Part shown: one piece after another, positions 1 to 12,660 of the stretch
Layout: every line of letters begins with the position of its first letter
Numbering within the stretch: the stretch's first letter is position 1
NCBI GenBank assembly: GCA_018340805.1
Contig: JACMZG010000008.1
Location: forward strand, 54,043,930-54,107,929
DNA: 64,000 nucleotides
Direction: 5' to 3'
From: Microvelia longipes
Taxonomy: Eukaryota; Arthropoda; Insecta; Hemiptera; Veliidae
Program-made: the position numbers and the translations under genes
The notes under the pieces: model-generated
Seen by the model: the letters and a program-made list of their open reading frames with translations, nothing else
Databases searched by the model: none
What the model was told of the DNA's origin: nothing

Positions 1-231
1 TATATATATTATATATATATAATATATAACTGCAGAAGTTCATCTTAGTTATAATAAACTGAAGAATATTGTATTCTAAACCTTATAACAATAGATAGAT
101 TATACAGACAAAAAAGAAAATGTATACTATCTATAAAAAATATAGAACTCTGTAAAAATATAATTGCTAATAGTGAGGGATAAGGTAAATTGTTTATACT
201 TGTACCACAGTTATATTATAAAAACATACAG

Positions 232-640
232 AAGTCATTTGACAAAACTTGATCTAATGCTAATAATGAGATGAGTCAATTATTGCGGGTTAATGGCGTC
301 ATAAAATAATTATATTTTGAATAGCACAACTACAGCAATAGACTGATTTTTGTACATAGTTTCAACTCTCTAGCAAATACACTAGGAGCTAAAATTATAA
401 CAGACCCCCCCCCCCTTGGGCCCTCCCTGTGCTCACACTTGATACTTAGGATTAACTTTGCTCATCTTCAAATATGGTTACCATACATACAGGCAACTTT
501 GTGACAGCAACCTCTCAGGAGGTCTTCAAAACACCTGATATGGATATCCGGTGACCTCCTGATTTTGGATTTTTTGTAAACACAATACACATATATTACC
601 TGCGATATGAATGAGGAAAAGTAAAAATTGTTAGACTAGA
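232..640 (-). repeat. 5S-like repeat family copy, left part, minus orientation
   Basis: Matches, in reverse complement, the left part of the dispersed family whose best copy is 20885-21722 (the ttcaactctctagca, acctctcaggaggtc and gaggaaaagt blocks). It is internally rearranged, with a C run at 405-415. It lies head to head with the copy at 676. Confidence 0.7.
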
Positions 641-675
641 TTGACAGATGTAGTAAATTTATGCAATTTAACATT

Positions 676-1365
676 TTTCCTCATTTAGTAGGTATATAGG
701 AAAAGTATTGTGTTTGCAAACTAATCCAAAACCAGGATGTCAACGGAATTATCCGTTTCAGGTGTTTTTAAGGCCTCCTGAGAGGTTTTCACAAAGTTGT
801 GTGTCTGTTATCATCATAGCGCCCAGTGTATTTATGCTAGACAGTTGAAACATTGTACAAAAATCAGCCTACCGCTGTAGTTGTGCTATTTAGAAAATAT
901 TTTTTATGACATCATTAACTCGCAATAATGACTCATTGAAAATTTTGAAAAATTGAATTGAGATTTTGCAAACATTTAGCCGTGTATGAGACTAGCATAT
1001 GTGTTAAGTTTAATTTTATTATCAGCAATAATTCACTTTCTATCAAATAACTTGTTTACATTGCTTTAAAAAATTAGAAAATGGTCCAATTAATTTGAAA
1101 TTCGGTACAAGTATATACGTTCACGTAATAAATAAGTACACTAAGTTTTATTTCAGTACAACATGTATATTTATGATTTTTGTTGGGTCATAAACATTAA
1201 GCAGCATTGGGCGTGGTCAGTGCTGTCTGGGTGACCACTAAGAATGAAGTGGATGTATTTACTAAGTGAGGACAAGCGAAGTGAGTCCAAAGCAGGGAAG
1301 TTGAGCGTTGCAAATCCTATGTGATAAGAAAAAGTTCTGAAGTATCCTGTACCTGATTTTTTAAC
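676..1365 (+). repeat. 5S-like repeat family copy, nearly full length
   Basis: Contains the left end (ttttcctcatttag, tataggaaaagtattg), the central blocks, a 5S rRNA-like stretch at about 1186-1245 (taagcagcattgggcg, ggtcagtg, ctgggtgacc) and the right end (aaaaagttctgaagta). It lies in a CoREST intron. Confidence 0.8.
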
Positions 1366-1669
1366 TATGATTTGCTACTCTGACTCACATAATTTATACT
1401 TATACTTACATCTCAAGAAATTAATAAAATAAAAATATATTATTGATTCAATAATAACTTTTGTAAGTTGCACATAAGTTGGTCTCAGCCTAATTACCTT
1501 CAGTAAAAATTTACTCAATCAATATACTACCTATCCAGGGTTTTATAAATAATTAATTTGATTAAGGAATTTCAATCCTAAAATAAGTCATGAAAAGAAC
1601 AAAACTTTAAAGGGGTTTTATAAGTTTATGGTAATATTTTATCTTTTCATGAATTGTTTGTTGTTTTAG

Positions 1670-1877
1670 ACGTACTGGTTGTGTTCGGCCTTCTGTCGGC
1701 CCTTCAAAAGGTCGTGACCGCCATACTATCAATGCATTAGCCAGATCTAAACGCAAACCACCTAGAGGCATGTATATCAATCATGATGATTTAGTCTCTC
1801 TTTCTTCTGGTCCCCCTGGACAGGGGGATGCAATCCTTAAGTCAATGGAACAAGAAATCATTGCTCTCAAGTCAAAG
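1670..1877 (+). CDS. CoREST: CoREST exon: linker start
   Basis: Acceptor ttgttttag precedes the exon and donor gtatga follows it. It starts with one base completing a codon and ends in phase 0. It encodes a basic stretch (HTINALARSKRKPPRG) and the first half of the linker helix. Confidence 0.92.
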
Positions 1878-4848
1878 GTATGATTTCTTCTCATTATTTC
1901 TTTATTACATCAGGTTACTTGTTTGTTCCAAATTAAAAGTTCATTACTTATTCTGCATATTTAACTTTTTATGTTTTTACACCACTTACTAACAAAGCTC
2001 ATAACTGCTATCTGGAGGCATGGCAGTGCCCCAGCCAAGTCTTGCTTCACCATTTATTTGTAATTCTTGTGTTCAAGAGCTCAGAAATTATTTATGGGGA
2101 AGATAACTATTGGTAAAAATTGCAAACAACTAACTACCATTAAACAATATAATCTCAACCTTCCTAGGCATTAATAGTGTTTCTGTTTAAACTCATAATT
2201 TTGGGTAATTACTTGTTATTTTTAGTTGAAGGTAGTTATAATTGGTATTATAGGATTTGTATTCATTTTAAAAATAACACAAAAATAAAAGGGTGGTTGA
2301 AAAATCCTCTCTTTGTACGAAAAAGATATATATTTATAGTATTAGTTTATTTTTAATTACATTTTATTCTCTGTTTTACTAATTCAGATACAAGCTAACA
2401 AGCAAGTGATCTCAAAACTAAAAGCTAAAACAGAAGTTGGGCTTGGAGACTTGAGGCCTTCGGACAACAATGCTAGAATAAATGCAAGATGGACCAATGA
2501 TGAAATGTTACTCGCTGTTCAAGGTATACAATTGTTACTTGCATCATTATTGGTTTTGTCTTTTCCACGTTTAGCCAATAGTTATTTAAAAAAAGCATTA
2601 TGTTTGCACCAAAAATCTAAAACCAAGATTTCACCTGAATTAACTGTTTCAGATGTTTTTTAAACTTCCAGAGTGGTTTTTACCAAGATGTATGTCTGGT
2701 ATCATTGTAGCTCCAAGTATTTTTGTCTTAGACAGTTGAAACTTGATAAGGTTAAAACGATTATAAGGTCTATTTGTGTTTCCCAAAAATTTTCTCTGTT
2801 GTCATTAACCATTACAATACAATACAATACAATACCATTTATTGATTTTTTTTAAGTTTTAATGTTTACATTATTTTTATAAACATGCAAATCAGCCAAG
2901 AGGCTGTGGTTCCTCTTTGAAGAGGTTTTATTAGAGTTCACACATATATTTATATAGTCTTTTTTCAATCATGGTAATTGTGATAACAAATTAATTCAAT
3001 AATTAAACATTTATAATGTATTGCTATAAATGAAACATAAATGAAAAATAAATTTAGTAATATAAAATTATTTTAACATTTTAATTATTATAAAAATTAA
3101 TTTAAAAATATTTAAATTAAACATTTATATAAAAATAAGTTTATGTACTTATAATATTAATTTGCATTATGTTTACTTTTTTTATTATTTAATTGTTTTA
3201 TTTATTATACTTATTTTAACACAATTATTTACTAACAAAATATAACATTTCTATGTGTTATTATTTTCAATTATACTATTATTTTATTTATATTATTTAT
3301 ATTATTTTTATTTTATTGATTGTTATCTTAGTTTAATTTAACATCGTTAACTTAGAAACTAGATATATAAAGAGATTAAAATCAATCTCAATTTCTTTAT
3401 AAGTGTAATATTTTTTATTAATAAATTCCTAGGAGGGTAGTAGATAGACTTGGATATAAACTTGAGACATCATTAACAGAATAATGGTTGGATTTTTTTT
3501 TAATTTGGCAAGTATGTAGCCCTATATGATACCAACAAATGAGCTCAATTTCATTTCATTATCAGAATTAGTTTAGTTTTTATTAAATGACATGTACATG
3601 TTTTTTTTAATCAGCAACACATCTAATTAAGCCACTTTTCAATATAACATATAGCTTGTGGAGCATTTATAACAATTATACAAAGTTTTATTTTTATATG
3701 GTTTGTATATCCATGGTTTCTGTCTGATCACTTTTGTTAAGTATAGAGTGTGGTCAGTTAGTGAATCGGTGGAATTAAAACAGATCTTTCCTGCCTGAGG
3801 GTAAGCAAACCAAGTCAGAAGTGGTGAGAATGAGCAGTTTCAAGTTCCATATTTTTGCTATACATTTATTTAGATTATGTATCAAAATTATTCAAACTTC
3901 TTTATAAAGACGTATTTGTTCCTCTTGCCAGCATATCTTAGACCTAAGCATTTAAATGACCTCCATCGTGGCCTGACTACTTAAAATATTACATCTTGCT
4001 CTTTAATCACAGTAGAAAGAACTATGTCTACTACTATAATTACTGTGAACTGTAGTAATTGTGCCAGCTATTCATATTTTGCAAAACTCAGTAGTGTCTA
4101 GTTATAAATTTCTCTGGAACAATCTATTGGTTATTTTTTCCACTAATGATGAAAATATTATGTATAATTTGTTTTAATTGGATATAAGTAATATTTAAAA
4201 AATATTTTTAGGAATGTCTGTACTGGGCAAAGATTTTTCAACAATAGCAGATATAATTGGTACAAAAACAGAAGCTCATATGAGATCATTTTTTGTTAAT
4301 CAAAGAAAACGTTTTAAACTAGAAGAAGTATTATCTGGTTATGAAGAGAACCATGGTCCTATTGATACGGATATTACTGTTAAAGTAAGTATCATAATTT
4401 ATTTTATAAAAAAACAGTAAAGATTTTTATATATGTGGTCTATAATATATAAAACTATTTGTTATAATTTTTTTTGTAATGACTTGCTTACTTAAACTTT
4501 TCACTAGTATACTTCCTGTAATCTATTTTCCAAAGAATTATATAAAAAATATGATCAAAATTTACTAATTGTGTTATCAATATAGAATTCTTCATTACTT
4601 AGCTAGTATTATTACAAATTAAACAGTTTTTCTGTTTAATTTGATTTAACAACCAGCTGGAGCTGAAAATCAATTCACTAAAGTGAATTTTGATGCACCT
4701 CTTTAAAGGTAATGCTTTACTATTTGTATATTAAATGAAATATGTTTGATTCCAGATGGAAGTTGACGGTGACAGGCCATTAACTCCAAACACGAGTGCT
4801 CCTTCTTCTCCAGCAACTCCGAAACATAATTCAGCTAAAACAAAATGA
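1670..4848 (+). CDS. CoREST: CoREST (RCOR family) corepressor, C-terminal four coding exons
   Basis: CoREST is the nuclear scaffold that joins LSD1/KDM1A and HDAC1/2 to chromatin. I join exons 1670-1877, 2388-2523, 4212-4384 and 4756-4848; every junction has AG/GT sites and the phases agree (202 codons plus stop). The first exon carries the basic KRKPPRGMYI motif and an acidic/helical linker (ILKSMEQEIIALKSK) that continues into the second exon (QANKQVISKLKAKT), the LSD1-binding coiled coil in the family. The SANT2 domain starts at INARWTNDEMLLAVQ and continues after the intron as GKDFSTIADIIGTKTEAHM and FFVNQRKRFKLEEVL. The last exon is a short Ser/Pro/Thr-rich tail ending at TGA. The ELM2 and SANT1 exons must lie before the window. 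The family call is firm; the precise paralogue is inferred. Confidence 0.94.
2388..2523 (+). CDS. CoREST: CoREST exon: linker and start of SANT2
   Basis: Acceptor aattcag, donor gtatac. Encodes the second half of the linker helix and the SANT2 start (NARWTNDEMLLAVQ). It ends one base into a Gly codon that the next exon completes. The open frame running on past 2523 is intron. Confidence 0.93.
2567..2745 (+). repeat. Diverged left-end fragment of the 5S-like repeat family
   Basis: Blocks resembling the family's left end recur in order (ttatgtttgcacc, tgtttcagatgttttt, ggtatcattgtag, gacagttgaaact). It lies in the CoREST intron and supplies part of the spurious reading frame past 2523. Confidence 0.55.
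3497..3840 (+). repeat. Diverged fragment of the 5S-like repeat family
   Basis: Central blocks are recognisable (ttggcaagtatgtagcc, tttcattatcagaatta, aatgacatgtacatg). A weaker right part follows (gagtgtggtcagt, ctgcctgaggg, gtggtgagaatgagca). Heavily diverged. Confidence 0.45.
4212..4384 (+). CDS. CoREST: CoREST exon: rest of SANT2
   Basis: Acceptor atttttag, donor gtaagt. Encodes the second and third SANT helices, including FFVNQRKRFKLEEVL, and an acidic stretch. The ATG at 4214 is an internal codon of this exon, not a translation start. Confidence 0.94.
4756..4848 (+). CDS. CoREST: CoREST terminal coding exon
   Basis: Acceptor gattccag; 30 codons then TGA. It encodes a Ser/Thr/Pro-rich tail (TPNTSAPSSPATPKHN). 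It is in phase with the preceding exon and lies 371 bp downstream of it. Confidence 0.85.
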   Translation: MEVDGDRPLTPNTSAPSSPATPKHNSAKTK

Positions 4849-4999
4849 TCCCCTCGCTTACTTAAACTAAAAACCTTATCATAAAATAACTTTTACATCA
4901 ATTCCTTAATAGTTATTCAGACATGTATTAGAAAGATTAATTAAACATTTAATTAATTTAAAAATATAAATGTACAGTAGAACCTTTCTTTTATTATAA

Positions 5000-5005
5000 A
5001 ATAAA
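5000..5005 (+). terminator. Possible CoREST polyadenylation signal
   Basis: An AATAAA hexamer lies about 150 bp after the CoREST stop codon in AT-rich DNA. Placement fits a 3' UTR, but this hexamer is frequent in such sequence. Confidence 0.35.
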
Positions 5006-5699
5006 ATTGTATTATTTACAATTATACATATGTAATACAATAATAGAAATTGTATGATTGCATGCTGTTAGTTTTTGTTTTTTCAAGAGGTATTGTCATT
5101 AGTAATAATCATGGTGGAAGAGGAGCTGAGTTGCCCCTTCCCTATTGTTGACCCCTATATTATTAAACCATTTTTTGACACATTGAGAAACCCTGCAGAG
5201 AGTGTCTGGTTAGTTTTGACACAGTAATTAGGAGTCTTAGACAGGAACTTCTTTGAGATCAACCTCTCTTTTAAGCCTGATGACTGACAAACTAAATATC
5301 CAACCCACCAATTTCATAATGTCTATTGTTATTACTAATAGAATCATGAAATTAGACAGTACAAATAATTTGGTAAATCTTTAATTTTTTTTATGTTATA
5401 ATATAAGATCTTTGATAATATTGTCATATTAACATTTTCCTCTGGTAATTGAATTCTCAGACATTGCCTCTGGTACTTGGCATTGTATTAGCTATAAAAA
5501 AAACATTTGTACTAGTCCATTTAGCATTACCACATAACTTCAGCAGTGAAAAGACGGAGTACTATACCCAATCTACTTCTACTGTATTGTCTTATTCTGT
5601 ATTCTACTTTATCTAACAACGTTTATCATCAATTGAATTTATTTATGTACTTCATTTTAAACTGATAAAAATTAATTCACATCTTTTGTCCTTTCACTC

Positions 5700-5940
5700 T
5701 TTTTTACTTTTCCTTATTTATACCTTAGGTACGTTGGAAAAGTATTGTGTTTGCAACAAATCTGAAACTGGGAATTTCACAGGAATTTTTGTTTCACGTG
5801 TTTTGAAGACCTCCTTAGTAGTTTTAATAAAGTTGTCTGTCTGTTATCATCGTAGCGTATTTATGCTAGGGAGTTGAAACTTTGTTTTGAGGATGAGATG
5901 AGGAAAAGTTTCGAGGCACCCCGTACCCAATTGTTTGCTC
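5700..5940 (+). repeat. 5S-like repeat family copy with internal deletion
   Basis: Left end (ttttacttttccttattt) and the block around gtctgttatcatcgtagcg are joined directly to the right end (gatgaggaaaagtttcgagg, caccccgtaccc). The 5S-like part is deleted. Confidence 0.7.
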
Positions 5941-7659
5941 TTAAATGCATTGTCATATAACATCATATACCCCAGCTTTGCTTTCAGTTTTTAGTGAATT
6001 TTCTTGGAAAAAATTTGTTCAAAGGATATTTATATCATGTAAGTTACTGATCTACATCTTCTTTAGTTAGAGTCTGTACTGAATAAATGCTGTGGTAAAA
6101 CTATCACATTGTTTTCTCTTGCTAGGAAGATCTTTATAGGATGCCAGTCACTAAAAGGGCTATAACTGTTTAATAAATTTGATTAAGAAAGGTTGTACTG
6201 TAAATAAAAAAATTGTACCATAATTGCTTATTATTTTAAGTTATAGTTAAGTATAGAAAATGATGTATTTTTCACTCATTCCTAAACAATTGTTTTAATT
6301 AATTAAGTTTTTATTAATTAAAAATATTTATTTTAAATTTTATTTTTTATTTCTTTTTTATTAGATTACTATTAAATTAGCTTATACTGTACAATGAACT
6401 CTAATTTAATAAGAAAAATATAATGATTTTCTTTCAAAATTATATTTTGTTACCTTATTTAAAGCAACCTTGTAATATGATCTCAAGGAATTGAAACTTT
6501 ATACCAATATCTATACTTCTGTTTATATTCTTCAAAAGTATATTTCTAAAGGCAAAAGTAGAACCATTTCCATAATCTCATATCTTTCGAAAATAATTTA
6601 TAATAATTGAATACTCAGGAATAATTTTTATTTAAATAACTCAGAAATAGTTACGAACTAATTAAAGTAAAAATACACTTTATTTTCAAATATTAATACT
6701 AGTGAAATTGCTTGTATTTTCTGTTCTTAAAAATATATAATAGATTATTTAATCTCTATTATGTTACATCTAACTCTGAATAAAAAATGTATAAATGTGT
6801 CCTTCTCTGATTTATTTGAAATTTTTTTTTTAAAAAAGTCCAAGTTTTGTGTGTTGTTTTATGTTTACTTTTTAAGAGGACTGTTTTATCTTACAAATAA
6901 TTAATTACCTCACCTCACCTTTAGATAATGAAGTGAATCTTAAATTAATTATATGTAACACTATAAATTAAAAATATTAGTTGAGATAAAATAATATTTA
7001 AATAAATTGTAAAGAAACCAATTTCAAAAAATTATATTTACCTTTTTTAATTAAATGGGACTTTTAAGTTTTTCTTGGACACTTTTGACATAAACATTAC
7101 ATTTTGTTTTTTTCTTTGTGATTAAAACTTCTGCTGTGTAAATAAAATAGACTCAGTTCAAAATCGATGTAGATGAAAATACATGATTCAGGACAGTCAT
7201 TGAATCCCATCTATCAATGAAGCAAGACATTTTTTATTTGTCCTTATTTTAGCCACCACACACCCCATAATTATAAAGCCTTAGATCTGTAAGAAAAGCT
7301 GACTCCTGATAAAGAGTTGAAGTGACTATATTTTTGACAAAAGATCATTTATAGTACATTATGTTGCTTAGTTAAAATAATACAACTATGGTTTCATAAT
7401 TTAAAAGAGTAAATCACAATTAAATTATGCAACAATAATACTAGCTGACCTTTAACTCCAAAATTACCTGAAGATAAATTAAAAAATAGGTTTTTGTAGT
7501 AATGTGAGCATGTCACCTTACTTCCATCAAAGAGTATTAATCTAAGGTATCAGGTATATTTAATAATTTAATAACCATTTTTCCTTTAAAATGTTAAAAT
7601 TAAATTATCTTTCTGATGTTCTCTTCACTCATATTTATCCCCACATTATTTATTTATTT

Positions 7660-7835
7660 TTAAAACAGGATAATGAAAAATAAAATTACTGTAGCAAAGT
7701 TTGGCCTAGCTGACCATTATCATGCGTTAAATGGAATACACAAAATCCACCCTGTAGCTAGAGGGTGTATTTTGGATTTTGTATTGGCCAAAATTTCACC
7801 ACAGTAATTTGATTTTTTATTATTCTGTTTTGAAC
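7660..7835. repeat. Short foldback element
   Basis: The two halves are imperfect inverted copies: aattactgtagcaaagtttg and aaaatccaccctgtagctag on the left, with ctagagggtgtattttgga and ccacagtaatttgatttttt on the right. It has no coding capacity. MITE-like. Confidence 0.65.
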
Positions 7836-8109
7836 CCTCATCATTTAAAATTAGTTAAAAGGGATTCTCTACAACTTCTTAATCTATTTATTCCTGATTT
7901 ATTTATTTTCAAAACTCTTAATTTCTCATAACAGAATAACATGAATAAACAACAGAATAATACCAAGATTAATGTAAGCAAGTAAACATACATTTAAATA
8001 TGTACAAAAAAGTTTTTGAAAGCCCACTAAGTATTCCCAAGTGTAGGGGTCTTTAAGAAATTCTCAGTTATGGCGTTTGTTATGCTAGGTGTAGTAGAAA
8101 CAAAATAAT

Positions 8110-8835
8110 TAAATTCAAGACAAAGATCCAAGAGCCGGATCTGCAAAAATGTGACTCATTTTGTACTACTTTAAACCAAATATTTCTGAAAATATACCTT
8201 AAATTATGAAGAAAAAACACAGTCTGCCTATCCAGAATGGAGCCCGTCATATGATTGTGCATGCTCAAAATTTTAGAAAATTGTACAAAATTTAAGATTT
8301 CTTAAAATAAGTGGTTCCCTGTGGGTTGTGTGCAAAATATGAAGAAAACATTTTTTAAGGGTGATAAAATGTTCTATAAAACGTGTGTTTAATCATCAAA
8401 ATCATGTGACTATACTTAAGTTATGGCTCTTTTAAAAAAAAATGATTAATTTATGACAAAGTCAGCAAAATTCTTTGAAAAAATATTAGCTTTTTGTGAA
8501 TTTTTTGGTCATTTAACAAATGTCATGATTTTATTTGTATTTACCGATTTTCACAAAAAACTCTCAATTTATAGGAAATTTTATCAGCTTAAAAAAAGGT
8601 CTCTTCGTGTTTTGCACACGATCTACAGGGAACCACTTATTACAAGAAAACTAGGAATAGTGCGATTTTATAAAATTTTGAGCCTGTGCAATCATGTGGA
8701 AGGCTCCACTCTGGATAGGCAGACTATGCTTTTCCTTCATAATTTAAGGTATATTTTCAGAATAATTTGGTTTGAAGTAGTACAATATGAGTCACATTTT
8801 TTAGGCCTGGCTCTTGGACTATTAGAAATACAAAA
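8110..8835. repeat. Foldback element with about 200-bp arms
   Basis: Left arm (8110-8330) and right arm (8620-8830) are inverted, diverged copies: agtctgcctatccagaatgg against ccactctggataggcagact, and ataccttaaattatgaag against cttcataatttaaggtat. The open frames here are by-products of the repeat. Confidence 0.7.
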
Positions 8836-10689
8836 ATGTATTCAGCTTGAAAATTCACAATAAACAAACTTATTTGTAAATCAAATCTGGGTATTGCTTT
8901 TCCAAAAGGAGACAATACCAGAAGGTGATGCTTCTTAATGCTCTTATGAAAAGAAGTTGATTTTTTTCTCATTTTAAACCATTTAACAAATTTAATTTTA
9001 AAATATTAACAAATTTTATTTTAAAATATTTACTAGTTTTATTTATAAGATGTTATTTATTGATGATTAAAAAAGGAATCACACATTTTTTATGAAAATG
9101 TAAAATAACTAAAATTTTCCATGCTAAACACAGCTTTGATCATTCTTCAATTTACAAGGTCATTCAGTCCTACCAACCTAATAATAATCGCTTAATTCTA
9201 GAGTAAAAGTAATTATTTATAAAGCGTAAAAAGTAATAAAAATAATTTAATGTCATAGAATACTTGATTATTGGAGCAAGAGGTTTAAAAAAAGGTTTTA
9301 TTATCTTCAGTATTTGTGTTTGCTTTCTTAACCTACTACTTTATTACTGTATTCACATAAGCATTAAAGTGAAATAAGTGTCATTCCTTATGAAAATACA
9401 GCGTTATTACCATTTATTTAATTTTATCAATATCTATTTAAATTCTTCTCAATCACTTAATACTTCAATTTAATAATGCTGATTAAAATTATTTAAATGG
9501 TTTTATCATAAAGTTTTTTAATTTATTCTAAATAAATTAAATAGAAAATATTTTTCTGTGATTTTGTATTTGTTTTTTTTTTTTAATTTTTATTTGAATT
9601 GTGTAGCAGTATATTATATCCAATTATATTATATTACAATTATTTTAATATATTAAAATTTAATTTATACTTATTATTATATCATAATAATAATTTATTA
9701 TATTATAATAATTTAATAATATATTTTAATTTATTATAATATAATCCAATTATATTATATATAATAAACTGCATCACGATTTTATTGGAAATATTTTAAT
9801 ATCATGTTTATTTGTAAAAATGAGAAAATTATTGTCAATTTTAGAAATTTGCCGGATTTGTATGAACTTTTCTTGAAATAGTAGTAGAAGGTTTTGAGTG
9901 AAAATTATGTTAGGTCATGAATTATTTTAAATATTGAATTGAAAAAATATATAATTGTTAAGAGATTTAAATTTTGCCAATACTACTGATTGCAGTTGAT
10001 TCCTTTAAAACATGCCTTATAATGTATTTTAACTTTGTTTTTTTGAAGTACCTACTTTTACTTAATGCTTTGATAAAATTATTTTGATTGCGTGGTTATA
10101 TAAACTAAAATTGAAGAAAGGGATAATACTTCTCCAGTTTTTTAGATTAAGTTCACTTATAAATATTTAAACCTATAAATATTTAAATGATATTTGTGGA
10201 TTTTATCCATGCTATCTAATTATAATTTAACATTACTGGTAAAATAAGCTTTTACCTTGCATTGAAGCCCCTAAGGTTGATATAAAGAAGTTCCAGTTTC
10301 CAACTAAATAATTTTAGTATAAAGTTCTTATTGGAACGCTTTTATAACAAGAATTACCCGTCGTAAAACACTACCTGTACACTTTATCCTTTATTATGGG
10401 GATTTTCATATAAACAGGCTTAATAAGTGGAAATTGATATTTTAGATTTTAATGCAAAAATGTTTCCATTTTAAGTTAAGAAAATAGAACATAACTAAAA
10501 TGCATAAAATCTTGCTTAATACAAAAAAAATAACTTTTTGTCAAACCCTTTGTACAGTTACATGTTTTTTTTAAATGGAGGTTGGCATAAACAATTTTGG
10601 TATTAATTACAGCTGTCTATTTCCTAACTATACAAAACTGTTCTGGGGGTACCAGAATAGGAGCTTGTGTCATTTAGATCCAAAGAGAC

Positions 10690-11140
10690 TTATACTGGCC
10701 GGATATTAGGGCTCGTTAGCATTGCCTGGGTAACTTGGTACCATAAATGTATATTATTGACATCATGTTTTGATTTTTCATTATAATTACAATTTCACAT
10801 AAATATTTCATTACTTTTCAACTATTTTGTCTTAAATTAAGTAAAATTAATTTTAAATGAGTTGTAATTTCTATCAGCTTATTGTAATGATCTATCAAAT
10901 ATATTCTTTAATTATCTGTGTTGTATTAAGTGATTTAATGTAATGTCACTGAAAAAATACCTTCAGTTTGTAGAATGCATTATAAATTTGTGCGCCAATA
11001 AGAGTTGTGGAGCCTGTAGTCTCCCTAGAGGTGGAGAAAGTACCATTTTGATACTTAATGGATAATCTTACACTCCCAGACCCCTTATCACTGTGTTATT
11101 CAACCCTAGTCCTCCCTCTAGTAGTATAACTCTCTTTGTT
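10690..11140 (+). mobile_element. MITE-like repeat, family 2, diverged copy
   Basis: Shares ordered blocks with the copies at 16438 and 19158: ttgacatcatgttttgattt, tattttgtcttaaatta, cccttatcactgtgttatt and cctccctctag. Its termini are poorly kept. Confidence 0.6.
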
Positions 11141-12091
11141 TAATTTACATGTGTTTTGTAGAGCACAAGCGTAATGTTATGTAGTTCAATATATGAATAT
11201 TTTAGTGATAAATACTTAAATCCCACAGCTGTATGATTTGTTGTTACATTTTGATATAAAGTTTTATTTGTTAGCTGGTCAAAATCATTGCTCAAATTTA
11301 TTAATTTATGTACGAGAAATATCTTTTGACAACTATTTTAATTTTTTTAGCAAAATAATGATATAATTGTTGGTTATCTTTTTTTACAACCATGATAACG
11401 TTTTAAATTTATACAATCTGTTTGTTCTTAGCTCATCTTATCCATTTGCATTGTTTTGGTGGATTGGTTGACTATGACTTATTATTAAAACCAAATCATG
11501 TTATTATTACTTTAGTGAAACCTTGTGTTAAAACTAAATTTCTGTGCACAATTTAAAACTAATGACCTTTTTAACATTGAGATTTCCTGTTTTTGTGTAT
11601 TTATAGTTATCAGGTCATTTGAATTTTAATTCTGTTTACTCTTTTACTTTAATAAATTACTTATTTTAATTAATTTAATTTGTCTCTTGTCATTAGGAAA
11701 AATAATTTCTTAGGTTATACACTTCACATTTTCCTTCCTTTTTTAGTTTGTAATTTATTTTATGATAAATATATTCAACTCATACATTTAAAGTTTTTTT
11801 TATTCCTATCTGCTTACTCTGCGGTAAAGTCAGCTTGTCTACATGAACCAGTTGTAAGAATTTAGGTTGTTCCCCGAACCTTTTAGTTAATCTGCTTTGG
11901 GTAAGTTTAAATTTATTTAGATAATTAGTCAAAGCTGCTTAGTGTTGATGAAGGTAATTTTAATATTAATATTTCTTATAGGAATTAGAAGTATAATTTA
12001 GTTGAACAGGCTGGGAAACACCGACTTTGCATCTGTTCCGAAGGGCATGGTACTGTAGGTTATAAAATATGTAAATGAGTAATACAGAAAG

Positions 12092-12232
12092 TTATAATCA
12101 GTTGACAATATCTGAAAATAATCTGAGGGAGCCAATGTGGTTGTTCCTGGATGTTAAACTGCACTCACATCATTGGTTCCTCAACAATATTTTCCCATGC
12201 TGTCAACTGATTATAACACTGTGTAATACTAT
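12092..12232. repeat. Short foldback element
   Basis: Arms of about 55 bp are inverted copies: ttataatcagttgacaatat on the left, ctgtcaactgattataacac on the right, with gggagccaatg against cattggttcctc inside. MITE-like. Confidence 0.65.
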
Positions 12233-12576
12233 AATAGTCATTTACTGAACCACGCTATGGTGACCCCATATAATGAGTTAAATTTTAGTCCCAATATAAT
12301 TTAAAAATAAATAGATTAATAATTAGTTTTAAGATTTAATCTGGTGTTGGCGATCACCAGGCAGCTTTTTTAAGTCTCTCACGTAGAAGATGCATTCTAT
12401 ACATTATAAGTTCAAGTGTGGGCATATTGCATCTCCGTATGTTTCACAGAAAAGCAGTAACCTTAGTTTCTGAAGGGGGAAACAAATCATCTTAAACATC
12501 ATATTAATAAAGATCCACTTTATCACGTCCCTCTTGAGTTTATAATTAATAAAAGAAAATAAGTCTCTCCACAAAA

Positions 12577-12660
12577 CAAAACTTTATTGGCAAAGCGCTT
12601 TCAACCTAACTAGAGGCCATCATTAGTGCAAAACCTAACAAACAAGTTACAATAGAATAT
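12577..12660 (-). repeat. Penelope-like element terminus with degenerate hammerhead-like core
   Basis: Read on the minus strand, this gives ctaatgatggcctctagtta followed by ggttgaaagcgctttgcc and caataaagttttgttttg. It resembles the hammerhead core order (CUGANGA, stem II, GAAA) that sits near the ends of Penelope-like elements, with one core mismatch. No reverse transcriptase is attached. Confidence 0.4.

Noticed and set aside
8080..8972. Several open frames on both strands
   Set aside because: They share the sequence of a foldback element and have no protein similarity I can recognise.
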